DNA of 5,385 nucleotides from an uncultured Clostridia bacterium (lineage in GTDB: Bacteria; Bacillota; Clostridia; TANB77; CAG-508), in the NCBI GenBank assembly GCA_947628395.1, contig CANQZP010000079.1, positions 1 through 5,385 of the forward strand, in the 5' to 3' direction. The notes beneath the pieces were generated by a model that was given only the letters and a program-made list of their open reading frames with translations, was not told the origin of the DNA and made no database searches. The translations under genes were made by a program, and so were the position numbers. Positions 1 to 5,202 of the stretch are shown one piece after another; the stretch's first letter is position 1, and every line of letters starts with the position of its first letter.

Positions 1-678
1 TTCATTATTTATGTTCTTATTTTTTAATACTTCATCAGTTTGCGTAATTCTGAATAAATTAGCTGCAAGTTCTGTGCTACTCATATAATCTAATATATCT
101 TCTTTTTCTGATATTCCTTTTCTATTCGCAATATCTTTAGCTGTTTCTCCATTATATAATCCTCTATATCCATAATTATTAAATTTCCCATAGTTTTTTA
201 CACCTGCTGATTTTGCTGTATCAAATAAATACTTATTTTTATCTTTTACATTTTTTCTAGTATATAATCTCTTTTCATCTTCACTTAATTGTTCATATTC
301 TTGTCTTGTTAATTCTTGTTTTCTAGTTTGTACTGCAAAATAAGTTTGGGCAAGAGCTATTGCCTTTTTTCTGCTATCTCCATTTTGTGCAATTACGTAA
401 CACGCATATCTTGTTAATTTTAAATCATCTATTTTCTTTTCAGCCCCCTTGGGCATTTTGATCGTTTTGCCGACGTCGGCAAAATGTTCAAACACACTTA
501 TATTGCTATTTTTGCAAGATTGTTTTGCTTTATCAATTACTTTAACGAAATTACCCCATTTACTATATTCTAACATCAACATTAGTTCTCTAGCATACCA
601 AAATTCTATTCCATTTTCATCAGTATGTTTAATACTTTCAAAATCTTTTTCTGTTTTATTTACTAGATCATTTGACAT
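1..678 (-). CDS. dinD: DNA-damage-inducible protein D (DinD/BRO-N family), C-terminus beyond window edge
   Basis: The frame is open from ATG at 678 to base 1, giving 226 residues. E. coli DinD has about 274, so roughly 50 C-terminal residues lie outside the window. Family landmarks I recognise are an N-terminal FWYARELMLMLEYSKW block (residues 26-41), HFADVGK (65-71) and the family signature from LTRYACYVIAQNGD to QTYFAVQTRKQEL (88-123). A charged, lysine-rich stretch (124-149) and a G/Y/N-rich block with GYRGLYNGETAKDI (170-183) follow. DinD of E. coli is induced by LexA-controlled DNA damage and has been reported to act on RecA filaments; whether this homologue does so is inference. The start at 678 fits an AGAGGAG ribosome site about 9 bases upstream. 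The in-frame ATG at 687 sits almost on that site and is less likely. A promoter and LexA-like box lie upstream. Residues 67-79 use unusually GC-rich codons. Confidence 0.9.
   Translation of the reverse strand, partial: MSNDLVNKTEKDFESIKHTDENGIEFWYARELMLMLEYSKWGNFVKVIDKAKQSCKNSNISVFEHFADVGKTIKMPKGAEKKIDDLKLTRYACYVIAQNGDSRKKAIALAQTYFAVQTRKQELTRQEYEQLSEDEKRLYTRKNVKDKNKYLFDTAKSAGVKNYGKFNNYGYRGLYNGETAKDIANRKGISEKEDILDYMSSTELAANLFRITQTDEVLKNKNINNE
465..484. repeat. Perfect 20-bp palindrome inside dinD
   Basis: TTTTGCCGACGTCGGCAAAA is identical to its own reverse complement. It encodes the FADVGK segment of DinD (residues 66-71, reading out of phase at the ends). It is the GC-richest spot in a very AT-rich gene. 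It may be a by-product of GC-rich codons for A-D-V-G or a site that acts as DNA. Confidence 0.95.
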
Positions 679-748
679 AAATATCATCTCCTCTTTCCAA
701 CTATACGAATTTTCCGTGCAGTTAAATTTTATTATTTTATTTTTCCTA

Positions 749-777
749 TTTATATCATATTTCTAAATCTTCTTCAA
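749..777 (-). promoter_or_regulatory. Predicted sigma-A-type promoter of dinD
   Basis: Read on the minus strand, TTGAAG (772-777) is followed after 17 bases by TATAAA (749-754). This places the transcript start near 742 and leaves a leader of roughly 65 bases before the dinD ATG. The promoter sits between the stop of the 54-codon frame (809) and dinD, so dinD probably has its own transcript. The -35 half belongs to a sequence repeated upstream of the BRO remnant. Confidence 0.6.
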
Positions 778-807
778 TACTTTTGCGAAATTTTGTTCTT
801 ATTTTTT
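765..807. repeat. Direct repeat copy A (dinD promoter module)
   Basis: These 43 bases match 1849-1891 at 35 of 43 positions without gaps and in the same orientation. The segment includes the LexA-like half site GAAC and the -35 element. In both copies a -10-like hexamer follows at the same 17-base spacing. Both copies lie upstream of BRO/DinD-family coding sequence on the same strand. Confidence 0.6.
787..798. promoter_or_regulatory. LexA-box-like dyad upstream of dinD
   Basis: On the minus strand this reads GAACAAAATTTC, one mismatch from the Gram-positive LexA consensus GAAC-N4-GTTC. It lies 9 bases upstream of the -35 element. That is further upstream than most LexA operators, so repression from here alone is uncertain. 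The known SOS control of dinD in E. coli makes the match more credible. In such AT-rich DNA a chance match is possible. Confidence 0.35.
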
Positions 808-808
808 T

Positions 809-973
809 CTATTTATATTTTTGTTTTATTCTATCAGAAATAATATCGGTGAATACCTGTTTATAATCCCCAATATCACCATCATTTGATTTTGGACAAA
901 TAAATACTGCAAATGGTAAATTATCTTTTATTTTTTTATCTTTGTTATCCTTAGCCTTTTCCAGAGTATTCAC
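809..973 (-). CDS. Small 54-residue reading frame of unknown function, possibly a gene remnant
   Basis: GTG at 973 opens a 54-codon frame ending in TAG at 809. The N-terminal 18 residues are lysine/aspartate-rich. The rest reads LPFAVFICPKSNDGDIGDY followed by a helical, basic tail ending in KQKYK, which looks like a genuine C-terminal protein segment. I do not recognise the family. An in-frame TAG lies directly before the GTG and the ribosome site (AAAGG) is only about 3 bases away. The neighbouring frame just upstream also reads plausibly as protein (around DGKVGEYSGKG). It may therefore be the tail of a larger gene broken by a frameshift and deletion. A TATAAT at 992-997 could instead support a real short gene. 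Confidence 0.35.
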   Translation of the reverse strand: MNTLEKAKDNKDKKIKDNLPFAVFICPKSNDGDIGDYKQVFTDIISDRIKQKYK

Positions 974-991
974 CTACCTTTCCATCTTTAA

Positions 992-997
992 ATTATA
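992..997 (-). promoter_or_regulatory. Possible -10 element upstream of the 54-codon frame
   Basis: A perfect TATAAT on the minus strand lies 18 bases before the GTG at 973. No convincing -35 hexamer sits at 16-18 bases upstream, and TATAAT is common by chance in DNA of this composition. Confidence 0.2.
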
Positions 998-1068
998 TTG
1001 CTTTAATCTTTGTCCTTATTACTAACAATTTTGTAGCTTTAAAAAATATTTCTAGTACAATTTAAATC

Positions 1069-1107
1069 AAAAAAATAAAAGCCCTAAATTTTACAATTTA
1101 AAGCCTT
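1069..1107 (-). terminator. Rho-independent terminator after the murA fragment
   Basis: On the minus strand, AAGGCTTTAAATT (1095-1107) can pair over 13 positions, including G-U pairs, with AATTTAGGGCTTT (1078-1090) across a GTAA loop. A run rich in U (TTATTTTTTT) follows immediately. It lies about 60 bases beyond the stop of the truncated murA frame, where a terminator of the original or recombined gene would be expected. The 60 bases between show no recognisable murA C-terminus in any frame. Confidence 0.6.
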
Positions 1108-1168
1108 ATAATTTACTACTTAAATTCTTGTATTCACTCATTTATCTTGAGTCTGTCCGATGTATCAA

Positions 1169-1525
1169 TCAAATATCGCAATCACCAGGATATGAGAAAG
1201 TAACTTTTCTATACTTTCCAAGCAAACTACCAGCAAAAGTCACAGACGATCTCATCTGCCTCATCAAATCCTCAGAAATTTTAAAATTTTTAATTTTACT
1301 TGTATCTATAATTATTTTATTAGACTTTTTAGTAACTTTTCCTCCTAATTCACTTAAAATTTTAAACATCATTTCAGTATCATGAATATCAGGAACATTG
1401 TACAAAGTAGTCTTACCAGCATTCAAAACAGTAGCCGCAATTATAGGAAGAGAAGCATTTTTAGCCCCAGAAATCTCCACACTACCCTCTAACTTTTTTC
1501 TACCCTTTATAATATATTTTGCCAT
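1169..1525 (-). pseudogene. murA: Truncated UDP-GlcNAc 1-carboxyvinyltransferase (MurA), N-terminal 118 residues
   Basis: Intact MurA (about 420 residues) transfers enolpyruvate from PEP to UDP-GlcNAc, the first committed cytoplasmic step of peptidoglycan synthesis. The fragment matches the family from residue 1: KLEGSVEISGAKNASLPIIAA (11-31) holds the substrate-binding K22-N23 pair, NVPDIHDTEMM (43-53) follows, and LMRQMRSS (87-94) holds the conserved arginine R91. It ends SYPGDCDI: C116 corresponds to the catalytic cysteine loop, usually PGGCDIG, so there is a G-to-D change. A stop comes two residues after the cysteine. About 300 residues are missing, including most of both domains, so catalysis is not credible. 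The ATG at 1525 is preferred because GAAAGGTGG lies 7 bases before it; an in-frame GTG at 1537 overlaps that site. It is probably an extra, decayed copy; a functional murA should exist elsewhere. Confidence 0.85.
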
Positions 1526-1601
1526 AAAAAAATCCACCTTTCAACTTTTTTCGTCTGCTATATTTTATGTAGCATTTACATAAAAAGTGAAAGTGGATTT
1601 T
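1526..1601 (-). promoter_or_regulatory. Inverted repeat burying the murA ribosome site; attenuator or terminator-like
   Basis: Arms 1529-1550 and 1582-1601 are complementary over about 20 bases, interrupted only by two single-base bulges. On the minus-strand RNA the downstream arm contains the murA Shine-Dalgarno GAAAGGTGG and is followed by seven U residues and the ATG. Inside the loop a second, perfect 9-bp inverted repeat (TTTTATGTA at 1563-1571, TACATAAAA at 1577-1585, 5-base loop) overlaps the outer arm by four bases. The fold could block translation, end transcription from upstream, or be the paired ends of a tiny element. The outer arm begins exactly at the stop codon of the BRO remnant. 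Confidence 0.55.
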
Positions 1602-1797
1602 ATATTCCTGACCATTCTTTATATATTTCATTTGTTAAAATTGCATATTCAATATTAGTTTCAATTTCATTTTCTTTCCATACATCAGTTAATTTTTTGC
1701 GTTCTTGAATTGATTTCATTCTTTTTGCAATCAATTCTTCATCATAACCTTTTATTCGATATAAATCTATAGCTCTTTGTAATGCAAATTTTATTAA
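1600..1797 (-). pseudogene. Remnant of a BRO-N-type phage antirepressor protein
   Basis: The frame is open from just after TAA at 1798-1800 to TAA at 1600-1602, about 65 residues with no credible start codon. It reads ALQRAIDLYRIKGYDEELI, then RMKSIQERKKLTDVWKENE and EYAILTNEIYKEWSG. I recognise this order (ELYRxKGYxxEWI, RxxLTDEWKxRG, EYAILTxEI) from the segment C-terminal to the BRO-N domain in prophage antirepressor-like proteins. The BRO-N domain that should precede it and the segment that normally follows EIYKxWSG are both absent, so the gene has lost both ends. It is not expected to function. A 26-codon frame from ATG at 1824 runs into the same sequence one base out of phase, suggesting an additional small indel near 1790. 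Family assignment is from memory of the motif pattern. Confidence 0.65.
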
Positions 1798-1832
1798 TTA
1801 AATGCATTTTATTTTTATCCATATTCAATTTA

Positions 1833-1861
1833 TCTATAACACGTCTACAAATCTTTTTCAA
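1833..1861 (-). promoter_or_regulatory. Predicted promoter upstream of the BRO remnant
   Basis: On the minus strand, TTGAAA (1856-1861) is followed after 17 bases by TATAGA (1833-1838). The arrangement copies the dinD promoter, including a GAAC-starting dyad 9 bases upstream of the -35. If active it would transcribe the BRO remnant and run into the murA leader inverted repeat. Confidence 0.45.
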
Positions 1862-1891
1862 TGTTTTTACAAAAATTTGTTCTAGTTTTTT
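1849..1891. repeat. Direct repeat copy B (BRO-remnant promoter module)
   Basis: This is the diverged partner of 765-807 (35 of 43 identical, no gaps). The LexA-like site here reads GAACAAATTTTT on the minus strand (1871-1882): the GAAC half is kept and the other half has two mismatches. Five of the eight differences are transitions. Confidence 0.6.
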
Positions 1892-1921
1892 GTCAACAAA
1901 AAAGGGAAAATAGCAAAAAAG

Positions 1922-1956
1922 CAGAAAGGGGCACTTAGGTAAGTGTCCCCTTTCTG
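1922..1956 (-). terminator. Strong GC-rich hairpin terminator of the glycosyltransferase operon
   Basis: CAGAAAGGGGCACTT (1922-1936) pairs with 1941-1956 over 15 base pairs with a single bulged T and an AGGT loop. Minus-strand RNA continues into GCTTTTTTG, a typical U-run. It stands 24 bases beyond the stop at 1981, so it closes the operon. Its core, AAGTGTCCCCTTT and its mirror, resembles dispersed GGGGACA-type palindromes found in clostridial genomes. It could therefore also be a REP-like repeat unit used as a terminator. Confidence 0.8.
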
Positions 1957-1980
1957 TGTGTAATTCATATTTCTACATTC

Positions 1981-3007
1981 TTATTCACTTAAAAGTTTAC
2001 CCCATCTGTCAATTATATAATCTCTACTATAATCATCTTGTTCAACATTACACTTTAACTTTTCCTTTAATAATAACATTTCATCTACCTTTGAAGAATA
2101 TTTATTATTCTCATCTGTCATTTCAAAAATAATTCCATTCTTCTTATCTTCAATTTGCTTATCAACTCCATCAAAATTAGTTACTAAAACAGGTACCCCT
2201 AATATTAAAGCTTCCGATATTACCAATCCCCATGCCTCTCTATCACTTAGCAATGCTAAATAGTCCATTCTTGATATATATGAATAAACATTTTTTTGAT
2301 AACCTAAAAAATAAACATTATTATTTTTTTCAAATAATTTCTTAATTTCATTTTCAATATCTTGTGTAAAAGCCTTTCCCAACACATACCACTTGTATTT
2401 GATATTCTTATTATCTAAAATATCACACAACATCTTCATTCTGCCAAAACCGTTTATCCTTTGCCAATCTCGAAACACTTATAATATTTAAAGTATTATC
2501 ATCTATCTCTACATCAATATTCTCTTTTGATTTATCTAATATTTCTTTGACATCTAAATAATTTTCAATTACTTCGCACTTACTCTCTAAAAAACTATAC
2601 TTATTTACAATATCCTTTTTTACAGTTTCACTTACACAAATAAATTTTTCCATACGCTCCATTAATTCATCATCAAATTCGAAATCTGGAAATGTTTCAA
2701 AAAAGAGAGAATGACACCAGTACAAATATCTATTAGCTTTAATTTTTTTCGAAATTTCACTAAAAGGACCTTGACGTAACTGAGAACACCATATACATAC
2801 ATCTGCTTCAATATTAGAAACTTCATTCAAATTTACAACTTTAGAATACTTTGATATTTCATCTAGTACTATTCCTGAAGTTTCATCATCATCATAAGCC
2901 ACAAGTATATTAAATTCCTTATAAATTTTCTTTACTAAATTCAAAATACTATGTTCAGTTCCTCCTGCAAAAAAAAGTTTATAATAAAATATAACGCTTT
3001 TTTTCAT
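1981..3007 (-). pseudogene. GT4-type glycosyltransferase split by a one-base frameshift
   Basis: Two overlapping frames form one GT-B protein of 341 residues once a single base, C at 2452 (minus strand), is removed: SVSRLAKDK then joins GFGRMKMLCDIL. The N-terminal half has FAGGTEHSILNLVKKIY (residues 13-29), the usual GG-E-x-x-L motif of GT4 enzymes, and an acceptor-side Rossmann domain. The C-terminal half has the nucleotide-sugar motif EAWGLVISE (E-x7-E) followed by GVPVLVTNFDG. Such enzymes move a sugar from an activated donor to a glycan or lipid acceptor at the cytoplasmic face of the membrane; donor and acceptor are unknown. As written, translation stops at 2423 after 194 residues, 9 of them out of frame, so no active enzyme forms. 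The break may be a real mutation, a sequencing error or programmed slippage; the site AAACGG is not a classic slippery run. Start ATG at 3007 follows AGGGGG by about 9 bases. It lies 68 bases behind the reductase. Confidence 0.8.
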
Positions 3008-3075
3008 CCATTTTATCCCCCTGTATATTCTAATATTTTGGCATTTACCCTCTATTTACATTTTTATATATAAAT

Positions 3076-3894
3076 TTATGATTTATTAGGATCCATCGCT
3101 GAACCTGCAAAAAATTCCATACTATTTATAAATCTCATATCTTCTTCAGAAATTGAAAAATCAAAAACCGCTTGGTTTTCTATCATTCTATCCAAATTTG
3201 TTGATTTTGGTAAAGGTATTACACCATTTTGCAAACACCATTTTATACATATTTGAGCCACCGATTTATTATATTTTTTAGCAATCTCTATTAAATCCTT
3301 ATTTTGTAACATCTTTCCCTTTCCAAGAGGAGCCCAAGCTTCAACAATTATATTATTTTCCCTGCAAAATTTTACAGTCTCCTCCCTCATTAAACCCGGA
3401 TGAAATTCTATTTGATCAACCATTGGAATTATTTCACAATTATCTAAAAGATTCTCTAAATGATGCTTTAAAAAATTTGAAACCCCTATTGCTCTTACCT
3501 TTTTCTGTTTATATAACTCCTCTAAAGCTTTCCAGGTCTTTATATTTAAACTTTCATCATTATTTCTTGGCCAATGTATCAAAAACAAATCCAAATAATC
3601 TAATCCCAAATTTTCAAGTGAATTGTTAAAAGAATTTATTGTGTTTTCATATCCCATCGAATCTTTCCATACCTTACTTGTTATAAAAAGATCTTCTCTT
3701 GGTATATTACTCTCTTTTATGGCAAGCCCAATATATTGCTCATTTTTATAAGCTGAAGCTGTATCTATATGTCTGTATCCAGAACTCAGTGCTCTTTTTA
3801 TATTTACTACACATTCTTCACCTTCTATTAAAGACGTTCCAAACCCTACACATGGTATCTGTATACCATTTCTCAATTTTAAATACATATACAC
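3076..3894 (-). CDS. Aldo/keto reductase (AKR superfamily)
   Basis: This 272-residue protein has the full NAD(P)H-dependent aldo/keto reductase pattern of a TIM barrel. VGFGT is at 16-20. GYRHIDTASAYKNE (39-52) carries catalytic D44 and Y49, TSKVW (72-76) carries K74, and LIHWP (105-109) carries H107, so the Asp-Tyr-Lys-His tetrad is complete. GVSNF (137-141), QIEFHP (161-166) and the cofactor-binding IPLPKST (226-232) follow in order. Length and spacing resemble the small bacterial AKR5-like reductases acting on aldehydes, ketones or sugars; the substrate cannot be inferred. Its place between two glycosyltransferases suggests a sugar or glycoside-precursor step, though these reductases also occur as general detoxifiers. 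GTG at 3894 lies 5 bases after GAAGG and 12 bases from the upstream stop; ATG at 3888 (two codons later) is an equally reasonable start with an 11-base gap. Confidence 0.93.
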   Translation of the reverse strand: MYMYLKLRNGIQIPCVGFGTSLIEGEECVVNIKRALSSGYRHIDTASAYKNEQYIGLAIKESNIPREDLFITSKVWKDSMGYENTINSFNNSLENLGLDYLDLFLIHWPRNNDESLNIKTWKALEELYKQKKVRAIGVSNFLKHHLENLLDNCEIIPMVDQIEFHPGLMREETVKFCRENNIIVEAWAPLGKGKMLQNKDLIEIAKKYNKSVAQICIKWCLQNGVIPLPKSTNLDRMIENQAVFDFSISEEDMRFINSMEFFAGSAMDPNKS

Positions 3895-3906
3895 ATTTTC
3901 CTTCTT

Positions 3907-5094
3907 TTAAATCAAACTTTCTTTATAAATATTTATTAATTTATCCACAAATAAATCTTGTCTATAATTATTTTTAGCATATTCAGATAAATACATTGAA
4001 TCAAATTTTATTTCATTATTTAATATTTTAGAAATAGCATTTGAGAGCTCTAAAACACTTTCTTGTTTTACTAAAATTCCTACACTATTATTAATAAAAT
4101 CTAATATTCCACCTTGATTTGCAGCTATAACTGGTGTACCACATGCAATAGATTCTAATGCTACTAATCCAAAAGCTTCTTTTCGTGATGGTACAACACA
4201 AACATCTGAAATATTATATATTTTTCTTAAGGTGTCATGATTTTGATTTCCTAAAAATATTACATTTTTTAATTTCAAATTTTCTTTCATTTCATTTAAA
4301 TTTTTATATTCTTCTCCGTCCCCTACAATTAAAGTCAATACATTTTCATCTTCATAATACTTAGCAGCTTTTAATAATAAATCTACACCTTTATTTTGCA
4401 CTAATCTCCCTGCAAAACATACTATTTTATCATACTTTTTATTTATTTTAAACTCTTTTAATACTTGTTCTTTATCATAATCTTCTTTATAAAAAATCTT
4501 CTCGTCATACCCATTAGAAATAACAACAACCTTTTCTTCATTTTCTTTAAATATATTAACTATATCATTTTTGCTGTGATTTGATATTGCTATTATTTTT
4601 TTACATTTTTCTACAACTTCATACATAACACTATGAAATTTTGGCCAATCCTCATATCCCATAATATCAGATCCATGAGATGTTACTATAACAGGAATAT
4701 CATATTCCAAAGCTACTTTTGATATAAGCCATATATGTTGCGAATGTATAATATCTGGCTTATTTTCTAATATTTCTTCCTCTATAGCCTTCCTAAAAGC
4801 ATCTGTATACTGCTCAAGCTGTACATCAGTCATATCATTAAATAATAAACTACTTCTAGGGTGTGGATCAAAACATGGGAAATTAAAATCTTGTTGCCCT
4901 TCAATTTCTTCTTTATATTTAAAAAAAACTGGATGTAACTTTATATTTTTTAAATCTACTATATTACTTGTATTTTCTGGAGTTATAATACAAACAGAAT
5001 GTCCCTTTTTTACTAGATTCTTAGCTATATTTGCAACATATACTCCACTTCCTGAACCTTGAAGTGGAAAATGATTTACTAATAAAACTTTCAT
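3907..5094 (-). CDS. GT4 family glycosyltransferase
   Basis: This 395-residue cytoplasmic or membrane-associated GT-B enzyme is intact. The N-terminal acceptor domain has GSGSGVYVANIAKNLVKKGH (13-32), the family glycine loop and helix, then IIHSQHIW (115-122) and VTSHGSD (137-143). The C-terminal donor domain has FAGRLVQNKGVDLLLKA (227-243), IVGDGEE (256-262) and VPSRKEAFGLVALESIACG (301-319), which holds the E-x7-E pair E306 and E314 that contacts the nucleotide sugar. TPVIAANQGG follows. No signal peptide or membrane segment is visible. Activity is retaining transfer from a nucleotide sugar; the substrate is not deducible. The start at 5094 is supported by AGAGGA 5 bases upstream and by the promoter at 5138-5167, which makes it the first gene of the operon. 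It is AT-rich with mostly GAA/AAA codons, unlike the topB end just upstream. Confidence 0.93.
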   Translation of the reverse strand: MKVLLVNHFPLQGSGSGVYVANIAKNLVKKGHSVCIITPENTSNIVDLKNIKLHPVFFKYKEEIEGQQDFNFPCFDPHPRSSLLFNDMTDVQLEQYTDAFRKAIEEEILENKPDIIHSQHIWLISKVALEYDIPVIVTSHGSDIMGYEDWPKFHSVMYEVVEKCKKIIAISNHSKNDIVNIFKENEEKVVVISNGYDEKIFYKEDYDKEQVLKEFKINKKYDKIVCFAGRLVQNKGVDLLLKAAKYYEDENVLTLIVGDGEEYKNLNEMKENLKLKNVIFLGNQNHDTLRKIYNISDVCVVPSRKEAFGLVALESIACGTPVIAANQGGILDFINNSVGILVKQESVLELSNAISKILNNEIKFDSMYLSEYAKNNYRQDLFVDKLINIYKESLI

Positions 5095-5137
5095 TTGGTC
5101 CTCTTTTCTCTTTTTATTTAATATACTACTATTTACT

Positions 5138-5167
5138 ATTTTATCACATTTTAGCAGATTTAGTCAA
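5138..5167 (-). promoter_or_regulatory. Predicted promoter of the glycosyltransferase operon
   Basis: Minus strand: TTGACT (5162-5167), an 18-base spacer, then TAAAAT (5138-5143) preceded by TGA, giving an extended -10 (TGaTAAAAT). The transcript would start near 5131 with a leader of about 37 bases. It is the best promoter in the window. Confidence 0.7.
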
Positions 5168-5173
5168 TATCGA

Positions 5174-5194
5174 GGAAAGTTAGGTTTTCTTTCC
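5174..5194 (-). other. Short hairpin between topB stop and the operon promoter
   Basis: GGAAAG (5174-5179) pairs with CTTTCC (5189-5194) around a 9-base loop, 8 bases beyond the topB stop and just upstream of the -35 at 5162-5167. No U-run follows on either strand, so it is a weak terminator at best. An operator role for the promoter is possible but unsupported. Confidence 0.25.
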
Positions 5195-5202
5195 GAATAT
5201 TT

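Noticed and set aside
449..766. Plus-strand open frame of 105 codons
   Set aside because: It lies antisense to dinD and its promoter, has a hydrophobic low-complexity translation typical of AT-rich antisense, and has no supporting ribosome site; dinD motifs are unmistakable on the other strand.
1128..1583. Two plus-strand open frames over the murA fragment
   Set aside because: Both are antisense shadows of the murA fragment and its leader, with no recognisable protein features.
1781..1811. Short direct repeat AATGCA with A/T tails as a transposon footprint
   Set aside because: Six bases in AT-rich sequence are not significant, and no element lies between the copies.
1891..1896. Perfect TTGACA on the minus strand as a further -35 element
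   Set aside because: No -10-like hexamer lies 16-18 bases downstream; the promoter at 1833-1861 is better.
1981..2478. Second half of the split glycosyltransferase as an independent gene starting at 2478
   Set aside because: The first nine residues of that frame are out-of-frame readings of the upstream half, no ribosome site precedes the ATG, and the combined protein aligns with the family across the break.
3423..4364. Three plus-strand open frames of 68-92 codons
   Set aside because: They mirror the aldo/keto reductase and the first glycosyltransferase; the translations are hydrophobic and biased with no motifs.
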